Positions 60,201 to 64,000 of a stretch of 64,000 nucleotides of DNA are shown here, piece after piece. Position numbers and translations under genes: made by a program. Source of the stretch: Anodontia alba (Eukaryota > Mollusca > Bivalvia > Lucinida > Lucinidae); contig OZ024823.1 of assembly GCA_964016985.1 (NCBI GenBank), forward strand, positions 31,006,104 to 31,070,103. Reading direction: 5' to 3'. Each line of letters starts with the position of its first letter. The first letter of the stretch is position 1. The notes beneath the pieces are model-generated. The model did no database searches and was not told where the DNA came from. It worked only from the letters and a program-made list of their open reading frames with translations.

Positions 60201-61667
60201 TAATCATCCTCCAAATTTTGGCTGAGTTGTGGCCCTTTTTCGATTTAGTTTTTTGTTTTTTGTTTCTGCTCAGTAACTTTTGAAGGGATGCATTGATTTC
60301 ATTCAGTCTTTGCAGAACTTTATATCAATGTAAAATACAGGTCAAGTTCGATTTTTGTAATCATCCACCAAATTTTGGCTGAGTTATGACCCTTTTTCAA
60401 CTTAGTTTTTGTTGTTGTGTTGATATTGGTTTCGGATCAATAACTTTTGCAGGGATGCATTGATTTTATTGAAAGTTTGCAGAAGGATATTTCATTGTAA
60501 AATATAGGTCAAGTTCGATATTGGTAATCATCCCCAAGATTTTGGCCAAGTTATGGCCCTTTTTCGACTTAGTTTTTGTTGTTGGGGTAAAATACAAGGT
60601 AAAGATATTGTTTCCCCCTTGATAACTTTCGAAGGGATGCATTGATTTCATTGCCTTTTGGGATAGGAGCGATTGTAAGGACCAGTGTTTATTTTCCATT
60701 TTTTGTATCAAGTGATTGGCGCTTTAAGCAGGCAACACATCCGATTCTTGGAATTCTAGTTTATTTGTGACTGCTTGATTGCTTTTCTACACACCAAATC
60801 CCGTCTGAAAAGGGCCTACTCTAAAAGGATGGAATTTGCTCCCAACAAGAGCAATAGTTCCTTTTAGAGTAGACTCTTTTCAAAAGAGAATAAAAATAAT
60901 TTTGACAGAGTTGTTACCCTTTAAAGTGTATCAGTTCCCCTAAATTGTTGAATAGCAGAAGTTTTGTTTATTTAGATCTCGAGGCAGAGGGATGGCTGTT
61001 GTAGAAGATGGTGGTTACACAGATCCTCAGACAAATCCAGATCAGCCAGTTGTTGATATTCCGGGGCTTGACCTGGTGCCACCACCCGAACCCCTACCTC
61101 CACCACAGTCACCAGATCCCTCGGGAAGTGACATGGATGTGGACCCAGAGGATGAAGAAGATGATGATGATGATGGTAGGTGCTTAGTTAAGCTCATAGC
61201 ATGCTGCTGTAACAGATAACAAAAAATTAATGAGTGATAATTTTTACCAGGAACAGTGAATATATTTTAAAAATTTGAACAGTAAAACTTCAGTTTAAGA
61301 AAGAATGAGATGAAATAGTCATTGAGGGAAGCAAATGAATTTGCTAAGTGAGATGATTATATTGCCTTTCATTGCAAAATCTTCTTAAGTAATAGGAAAT
61401 AATAAAGTTAGACCTCATTTTCTTCCTGTTCACATTTTTAAGACATTAACCATAATAAGTTGAAACATTTCATGTCAACAGTCACCTAAGATGACAAATA
61501 GTATGAAATATAAATACATTTTTCTTGAAAAGGAAGAAAAATTTTTATGTCTATTTTTAAGCCTTAAAACAAAAATCAAAACATAGCAGATGATTTGCTG
61601 TTTTTTTTTTTTTTACGTTAGCGGAAATAATGCACACTTCATGTGAATTCTCTGCCTAGCATTAATG

Positions 61668-61701
<34 letters not shown>

Positions 61702-62142
61702 ACACAAAAAAAAAAAACACCAACAAAAACACCAATATATCAGTATTGTGATATTCATTTTATATATTACGTTAAATGTCCTAAAATTTCATACTCCAAG
61801 GTTTCCAGTAAAATGGTATAGGCGAACAGTGCTGGTCCTGATCAGACTGCACCTAAGGGATTTACACTATTTGCCATTCCACTAAGTATTTTAAGGAATA
61901 ACTGTACAAAAAACAAAATTTGGGTTAAAAATGTACAGAATAAACTGTTCGAAATTTTAGGACATTTACTGGACAGTGTAAAATGTTTGCTGCAATGTAA
62001 ATTGTTGTTAATTGCAGTGGAATTTGATGAGGACCTGACTGGTGTTGTTATTGAAGAAGATCAGGCTGAACTAGAATTACATTCAGCTCTAACTAAAGCA
62101 AGAAAAGTCAAACAGAAACAAGAGAGGAAGAACCCAGAAAAG
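39163..62142 (+). CDS. SART1: SART1 / Snu66, U4/U6.U5 tri-snRNP-associated protein 1 (5' 14 exons)
   Basis: Fourteen exons (39163-39373, 41655-41700, 43690-43748, 46696-46828, 48257-48359, 50542-50619, 51291-51387, 52741-52886, 53334-53406, 54178-54251, 56097-56153, 57830-57951, 60976-61175, 62018-62142) join in frame to 508 codons. The family is about 800 residues, so the 3' exons lie beyond 64000. All introns are GT-AG. Order of landmarks: a Lys/Arg/Ser-rich N-terminus, the Hub1-binding HIND element ([18 protein letters not shown]), AAKEK-type coiled coil, [74 protein letters not shown], a Pro/Asp-rich stretch, [13 protein letters not shown]1 is a nuclear splicing factor that recruits the tri-snRNP to the pre-spliceosome. 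Introns are unusually rich in foldback MITEs. No frameshift or internal stop was seen, so the gene looks intact. Confidence 0.96.
40119..40526. repeat. 408-bp tandem duplication in SART1 intron 1, unit A
   Basis: TTTTTCAGTCATAAAATATT to TTTTACCAGAATTC; the following unit repeats it with scattered differences. Confidence 0.92.
40527..40931. repeat. 408-bp tandem duplication in SART1 intron 1, unit B
   Basis: Same order of phrases (CTGGACAGGAAAAT/CAGGACAGGAAAAT, GACTCTGATTACAGGCATGG). A rough reading suggests over 90 percent identity, so it is older than the 369-bp pair. Confidence 0.9.
41655..41700 (+). CDS. SART1: SART1 exon 2
   Basis: 46 bp; ATTTCAG|CA.. to ACAAA|GTAAGT. Encodes [13 protein letters not shown], the first half of the HIND motif. 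Confidence 0.93.
41826..41936. repeat. Type I foldback, SART1 intron 2
   Basis: TATGTTGTGGGAACTCATTA against ATATCCACAACATA; decayed arms. Confidence 0.7.
42105..42480. repeat. Type I foldback split by an hAT-like element
   Basis: The left arm ends GTACTCATTAG at 42169 and the right part resumes TCATTAGAAGCC at 42405. GAGTACCAGCAACATA closes the foldback. Confidence 0.8.
42170..42403. mobile_element. hAT-like MITE with 8-bp target duplication
   Basis: TAGGGCTGGG at the left and CGCACCCCTA at the right (inverted TAGGGGTGCG) are hAT-type termini. The flanks CTCATTAG and ATCATTAG match at 7 of 8 positions. ACCATGGTA and ACCGG phrases inside. Confidence 0.85.
42690..43100 (+). repeat. ~390-bp dispersed repeat with CAAACAGTG core
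   Basis: Same element as 32330-32720; core at about 42911-42976. Confidence 0.8.
43331..43545. repeat. TTAA-type MITE with CAAACAGTG core
   Basis: TTAACCCTAGTCCTGCTGAA to TTCAGCATAGCAAGG; hairpin 43370-43439 almost perfect. Confidence 0.85.
43690..43748 (+). CDS. SART1: SART1 exon 3
   Basis: 59 bp; TTTTTTCAG|CA.. to CACAGG|GTAAGT. Encodes [13 protein letters not shown], completing the HIND motif; the Asn codon is split between exons 2 and 3. Confidence 0.94.
43790..43991. repeat. CCCTAA-family MITE
   Basis: ACCTTAAATATTGGGACA at the left, AATACTTAGGGTAAATACAG at the right, core at about 43828-43892. Confidence 0.8.
44944..45120 (+). mobile_element. Headless SINE (7267 family), plus orientation
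   Basis: TCCCTCCGCTGATTCAAGAA to GAGCCGTAAAACCTGAACAG matches the 3' part of the SINE; the tRNA head is missing (5' truncation). Confidence 0.8.
45800..46079. repeat. Type II GTGGGTACTC MITE
   Basis: AGAAAACATGCCTATTCAAA to ATAGATATGTTTTCGTGATG; core 45896-45975. Confidence 0.87.
46354..46598. repeat. GGGCCCAGTTGTTCAAA MITE
   Basis: GGGCCCAGTTGTTCAAAGCG and inverted TTTGAACAACTGGGCCC. The centre is GAGTAGCTTTTGCA followed by TGCAAAAGCTACTC. It lies about 100 bp upstream of SART1 exon 4. Confidence 0.92.
46696..46828 (+). CDS. SART1: SART1 exon 4
   Basis: 133 bp; AATTTAG|GC.. to CTTAG|GTATTT. Encodes a charged coiled-coil segment ([19 protein letters not shown]) equivalent to the LREKLAAAKEKR region of the vertebrate protein. 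Confidence 0.9.
46988..47105. repeat. Type I foldback
   Basis: Centre GCCTCGGCTTGCCGAGGCAA with the stem extended; arms CTCCACGAAAAC and TTTCATGGAG. Confidence 0.85.
47150..47325. repeat. CCCTAA-family MITE, decayed
   Basis: ATTATTGGGACAGACAGGCC, AAACAGTGTAGACC and the right-flank phrases AGACACATCA and TTAGAACAAGTAT remain. Confidence 0.65.
47375..47472. repeat. Type I foldback, right arm partly deleted
   Basis: AACATATGTTGTGGGTATTC has no full partner; CATGTTTTCATAGAGAAATA ends it. Confidence 0.75.
48055..48164. repeat. Type I foldback upstream of SART1 exon 5
   Basis: GTTCATTAGAAGCGTCTTTG against AATGAGTATCCACAACATAT; ends about 90 bp before exon 5. Confidence 0.85.
48257..48359 (+). 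CDS. SART1: SART1 exon 5
   Basis: 103 bp; CTTACAG|CA.. to AAACA|GTATGT. Encodes [19 protein letters not shown], a conserved block of the family. Confidence 0.95.
48660..48875. repeat. CCCTAA-family MITE
   Basis: Core about 48695-48764 (GAGATGCTG..CGGCATCTCATC) and right end CTGAATACTAAGGGTAAATA. Confidence 0.8.
49435..49860. repeat. Imperfect tandem repeat with GGTGACCTTGACCCA phrases
   Basis: TTTTGGTGACCTTGGCC.. (about 49467), TTTTGGTGACCTTGACCCAA (about 49648) and TTTAATGACCATGACCCAG (about 49810) recur at roughly 160-180 bp, each followed by AAGGTCACCACAGGACTT-like text. Non-coding. Confidence 0.7.
50542..50619 (+). CDS. SART1: SART1 exon 6
   Basis: 78 bp, phase 0 both sides; GTTTCAG|GC.. 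to AAAAG|GTATAA. Encodes [20 protein letters not shown]. Confidence 0.95.
50735..50800. repeat. Left-end fragment of the TA-type element
   Basis: TACTCTGCTTTCAACATC.. and GGCTTGGCACTGTGATT match the left end of 38201-38761. Confidence 0.6.
50895..50965. repeat. Local inverted repeat around TGACCATAAATGGTCA
   Basis: AAAAATGTATAGATTATATT and inverted AATATAATCTATACATTTTT make a near-perfect hairpin in SART1 intron 6. Confidence 0.85.
51291..51387 (+). CDS. SART1: SART1 exon 7
   Basis: 97 bp; ATTTTCAG|AA.. to CAGAG|GTAAAT. Encodes [20 protein letters not shown] and SVILTLKD, a highly conserved SART1 block. Confidence 0.95.
51780..51972. repeat. GGGCCCAGTTGTTCAAA MITE, left end lost
   Basis: TGCTGAAAAAAATGTGAGTA and the right end CGAACAACTGGGCCC identify it. 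Confidence 0.75.
52077..52222. repeat. ATGCCCCCAC-ended element
   Basis: ATGCCCCCACAT at the left and TAGTGGGGGCAT at the right are inverted. It appears inserted in the flank of the foldback at 52266. Confidence 0.75.
52266..52381. repeat. Type I foldback, SART1 intron 7
   Basis: TGTGAGTACTCATTAAAAGT against CATTGAGTACCCACAATATA. Confidence 0.82.
52741..52886 (+). CDS. SART1: SART1 exon 8
   Basis: 146 bp; TCCTTACAG|GT.. to GGAATG|GTGGGT. The next GT four bases on would break the frame with exon 9, so 52886 was chosen. Encodes [12 protein letters not shown] and [12 protein letters not shown]. Confidence 0.92.
53334..53406 (+). CDS. SART1: SART1 exon 9
   Basis: 73 bp; TCTTTCAG|TT.. to AATTAG|GTAATA. 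Encodes [19 protein letters not shown]. Confidence 0.94.
53422..53530. repeat. GGGAGCAAATTC-family fragment after SART1 exon 9
   Basis: TTAAGGGGAATGGATATGCT and AGGGGAGGTAACTCAAA start 16 bp downstream of the exon 9 donor. Only the left half is kept. Confidence 0.7.
54178..54251 (+). CDS. SART1: SART1 exon 10
   Basis: 74 bp; TTACTAG|GA.. to CAGCC|GTAAGT. Encodes [20 protein letters not shown]. Confidence 0.93.
54380..54623. repeat. GGGCCCAGTTGTTCAAA MITE, SART1 intron 10
   Basis: Nearly identical to 46354-46598, so recent; same orientation. Confidence 0.92.
54771..55000. repeat. GGGCCCAGTTGTTCAAA MITE, second copy in SART1 intron 10
   Basis: More diverged; the core hairpin AGTAGCTTTTGCATGCAAAAGCTACT lies near 54870. 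It sits 147 bp after the first copy. Confidence 0.88.
55615..55712. repeat. Type III GTGGGTACTC foldback
   Basis: TATAAAGCATATGTTATGGG pairs with CCCACAACATATGCCTTTAT; inner arms ATTTGAATTGCAT. Flank TGTAATCTGAAGACTACA inverted relative to 31490. Confidence 0.85.
55806..55912. repeat. Type I foldback
   Basis: CATGTTACAGGTACTCATTG against AATACCTGCAACACATG. Confidence 0.75.
56097..56153 (+). CDS. SART1: SART1 exon 11
   Basis: 57 bp, phase 0; CATTTCAG|CA.. to GAAGTG|GTAAGA. Encodes [11 protein letters not shown]. Confidence 0.93.
57110..57365. repeat. GGGAGCAAATTC-family MITE with poly-T in place of its core
   Basis: GGGTTACTATTTAAGGAAAGAATTT then a T run (57215-57247) where the hairpin loop would be; right flank CTCCCTTTGCAAAATAATGG. 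Confidence 0.6.
57508..57720. repeat. TTAA-type MITE with CAAACAGTG core
   Basis: TTAACCTGGGTCCTGCTGAA to TTCAGCATGGCAAGGGTTAT; it ends 110 bp before SART1 exon 12. Confidence 0.82.
57830..57951 (+). CDS. SART1: SART1 exon 12
   Basis: 122 bp; TTTCCTCAG|GC.. to TTCAAG|GTAGAC. Encodes [22 protein letters not shown] and NEDFGSR. Confidence 0.95.
58108..58445. repeat. ~168-bp direct repeat, two units
   Basis: ACCTCTTACAAAAATCCTAA (58110) and ACCTCTTACAAAAATCTTAA (58277) begin two units that both end in AAATTTCAAGTTGCTACACT. Confidence 0.9.
58540..59806 (-). pseudogene. Tc1-like transposase relic, split by a SINE
   Basis: On the minus strand 59488-58892 encodes [15 protein letters not shown], helix-turn-helix-like sequence, a second basic helical region and VIFSDET with the first catalytic Asp. 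After a frameshift near 58900, the rest continues in other frames: [11 protein letters not shown] (second Asp) and PDINIIEN (third acidic position). A SINE (59499-59781) interrupts the N-terminus; the ancestral ATG is probably at 59806-59804. Tc1/mariner enzymes excise and insert DNA at TA sites. This copy cannot be functional. It sits inside SART1 intron 12 in antisense orientation. Confidence 0.85.
59499..59781 (+). mobile_element. SINE inserted in the Tc1 relic, 11-bp target duplication
   Basis: TCAGTTCTCCT at 59488-59498 and 59782-59792 flanks it. The tail is GGGTTGATGTGTCGTTAAAC then CCCAACACAATCAA, a mollusc SINE-type end. The head (GGTGGTCGGGTGG) only weakly resembles an A box. A CT-rich stretch fills the middle. 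Confidence 0.8.
60011..60700. repeat. Imperfect ~155-180 bp tandem repeat
   Basis: GGGATG.ATTGATT..ATT..., TTTGCAGAACTTTATATCA.., AATACAGGTCAAGTT, AATCATCC and TTTTGGC.GAGTT recur from about 60125, 60285 and 60450, with a partial fourth unit. Non-coding, SART1 intron 12. Confidence 0.75.
60785..60945. repeat. GGGAGCAAATTC-family MITE upstream of SART1 exon 13
   Basis: AGGGCCTACTCTAAAAGGAT and TTTTAGAGTAGACTCTTTTC pair; it ends AAAGTGTATCAGTTCCCCTAA about 30 bp before exon 13. Confidence 0.8.
60976..61175 (+). CDS. SART1: SART1 exon 13
   Basis: 200 bp; GTTTATTTAG|AT.. to GATGATG|GTAGGT. Encodes RSRGRG, then a Pro-rich and Asp/Glu-rich low-complexity region. Confidence 0.92.
61795..61880. repeat. 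CAAACAGT-type core, decayed
   Basis: GGCGAACAGTGCTGGTCCTG, GATCAGACTGCACC and ACACTATTTGCCATTC remain. Confidence 0.55.
62018..62142 (+). CDS. SART1: SART1 exon 14 (last in window)
   Basis: 125 bp; TTAATTGCAG|TG.. to GAAAAG|GTTTGC. Encodes [18 protein letters not shown]. It ends in phase 0, and no later exon was seen up to 64000. Confidence 0.92.
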
Positions 62143-62183
62143 GTTTGCCTCGTTATGCTTATTAATCATAGAGATTTCCCAAA

Positions 62184-62620
62184 TCATCACGAAAACACGC
62201 CTATATAATTTTGACCCCCTTAAACCCCACTCTTATATAGTAAAACTGGGGTTTACAGGGGTATACATTATTTTTCTTATTTTGCTAAAAAACATAGATT
62301 GTGGGTACCGATTAGAACTGAGGCAGTTCTAATGAGTACTCACAACAATGTTTTGAGCAGAAACATGAAAAATATCAAAACCCCACTCTTATATAGTAAA
62401 ACTGGGGTTTACAGGGGTATACCTTATTTTTCTTATTTTGCTAAAAAACATAGATTGTGGGTACTCATTAGAATTGAGGCAGTCCTAATGAGTCCTCACA
62501 ATCTATGGTTTGAGCAGAAACATGAAAAATATCAAAAGTTTTTATCTGAAATTTTTATCTTTTTTTTGGTTGTAAAATTTTCAATACATTGTATATTCGA
62601 ATAGCTGTGTTTTCGTAATG
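62184..62620. repeat. Type II GTGGGTACTC MITE with internal 159-bp duplication
   Basis: Starts ATCACGAAAACACGCCTATA about 40 bp after the exon 14 donor and ends CTGTGTTTTCGTAATG. ACCCCACTCTTATATAGTAA and the hairpin occur twice, 159 bp apart. Confidence 0.9.
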
Positions 62621-62679
62621 AATATGATTTTATCCTATTTTCTTACTTGGTAAAATAATTCAGCAGACAACAATTTTAA

Positions 62680-62911
62680 CCCGTAAACTGTCAGTCACTC
62701 GTCTGCTTTGTCATCTGCTTGTGATTTTAAAAGTCATTTTTGCAAACAGTGTGGACCCAGATCAGACTGCTCCTCTAGGAGCAGTCTGATCAGGGTCCAC
62801 ACTGTTTGCCTGTATGCAAAAATAGGTTTGAAAAGTCTGCTAGACTATTCAGCAGACGACATAAACAGACAAATTTTCAGATGCAGGTTTTCTTGGTATT
62901 TTAAGGGTTAA
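62680..62911. repeat. TTAA-flanked element with CAAACAGTG core, third terminal type
   Basis: TTAACCCGTAAACTG at the left and TTTTAAGGGTTAA at the right; perfect core hairpin 62741-62809 (GACTGCTCCTCTAGGAGCAGTC centre). Confidence 0.8.
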
Positions 62912-63010
62912 ATAGTTTTTTTTATTTATTTCCAGAAAATAGACTTTGACATTGCATGTAAATTGTTTCCTATTCTTTAACATTTCAAAATACATGTAAG
63001 AATATGCCAT

Positions 63011-63563
63011 GCACTGGTCTGATAGATCAGTTGGTAAAGCATCTGCCTTCAGATTAAGTATTTGTGGGTTTGATCCCAGTCTGAGTCATACCTAAACATT
63101 TTTAAATTGGTTTTAGCTTGATTGGCATTCAGGGCACTCAGCATCTGGAAGGAAAGCTAGGACTGGTCACACTGGTGTTGGTCTAATGTCAATGTTATTG
63201 AAACATCCAGTTCAACTTCTGAATAGTTAGATGATTTACTTAATATTGATAATGATTGCTTTGACCAGTTGATATGTACCCTAAACATTTAGACAAAGGG
63301 GCCTCAGTAAACTTAGTAGACTCTGATCAAATTGTTCCTGAAGGAGACGTTCGGTTGTGCTGTACTGTTTGCTTATCTGTCACATCATTTTAGGCTTTTT
63401 ACAAGTTGTCAGATGGACTTGTTCACATTTTTGGATAGATATGGTAAGGAGTTAAGGAAAAAATATACACTTCCATTAGCATTATTGGGGACATGTATCG
63501 GCTCGATATAAGTGAAATATTCTTGGAAGGGCCGTAAAACCCAAATCAAGACAAAAAGAAAAA
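63011..63563 (+). mobile_element. tRNA-derived SINE, split by a CCCTAA-family MITE
   Basis: Head: TAGATCAGTTGGTAAAGC (A box) and GGGTTTGATCCC (B box). Tail: CGGCTCGATATAAGTGAAAT..GGGCCGTAAAACCC and an A-rich end. About 200 bp in the middle (63275-63470) is a decayed CCCTAAACATTTAGACA.. MITE. The V-SINE type is suggested by the tail, from memory of the family. Confidence 0.7.
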
Positions 63564-63589
63564 AAAAAAGAAATAGGGACATGTAATTA

Positions 63590-63800
63590 TGCCAAATAGT
63601 TTTGTTTCCCTTCTGAAAAGTGGTTTATCTTTAAAGGAAAGAATTTGCATCATTTAGAATTTGCTCCCAAAGGGAATTCTTTCCTTTTAGAGTAGACTCT
63701 TTTCATAAGCAGCTTGTGTGGTGTACAAGAATGCAAACAGGAAGTCACAAAAGTTGTCTCCCTTTTTAAAAATGGCAGAAAATCTATCATGTGTATCAAG
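63590..63800. repeat. GGGAGCAAATTC-family MITE at the right edge
   Basis: AAAGGAAAGAATTTGC.. AATTTGCTCCCAAAGGG.. TTCTTTCCTTTTAGAGTAGA; the arms carry an extra 14-bp piece. Confidence 0.75.
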
Positions 63801-64000
63801 TACCTTAAGGTGTACAAATATTTAGGTAAATACAGTAATATCAGTTCAACTTAGGTCCACATTGATTGCTTAGGCAGGTCTGTTTCAATACATAATACTT
63901 AGAGTAAATGCTATAAATATTGGAGTTACTGTACCAGTTTTTTTGGAATTAATGTTTTATAGAGCAGTAGATACAGTTAATGTCCTAAAATTTCATACAC

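Overview
The window is eukaryotic nuclear DNA, AT-rich, with GT-AG introns, tRNA-derived SINEs, microsatellites and a very dense load of short foldback (MITE-like) elements. A bivalve mollusc is the best guess: this is an inference from the SINE tails, the palindromic repeat style and a mollusc-type membrane-protein C-terminus. No bacterial genes are present, so ribosome binding sites, operons and terminators do not apply.

Layout. (1) 1-4767, minus strand: a DIRS/Ngaro-type retrotransposon running off the left edge, with a coiled-coil gag exon, a probable intron, a gag zinc knuckle plus reverse transcriptase, RNase H, and a tyrosine recombinase. (2) About 5-14 kb: no gene recognised, mainly hairpin elements and one SINE. 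(3) 14.3-21.4 kb, plus strand: a coding-like exon of unknown nature, then three exons with matching phases that end in a single-pass membrane protein with a CxCxCxC juxtamembrane motif. (4) 21.4-39 kb: a repeat desert with SINEs, LINE relics, TTAA- and TA-flanked MITEs, tandem repeats and a perfect 369-bp duplication. (5) 39163 to beyond the right edge, plus strand: the host gene for SART1/Snu66, a U4/U6.U5 tri-snRNP protein. Fourteen exons with consistent phases give 508 codons, and the 3' part lies outside the window. Its introns hold many hairpin MITEs, an hAT-like insertion, and a Tc1-like transposase relic that is itself broken by a SINE.

The most unusual feature is the palindromic repeats. 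Elements whose termini differ (TTAA-flanked, CCCTAA-ended and others) carry the same central hairpin, starting CAAACAGTG. A second hairpin core (GTGGGTACTC..TTAGAA) is likewise shared by at least three arm types. This looks like movement of hairpin cores between MITE families. Right arms of several hairpins are reiterated in tandem, and several nested insertions can be ordered in time.
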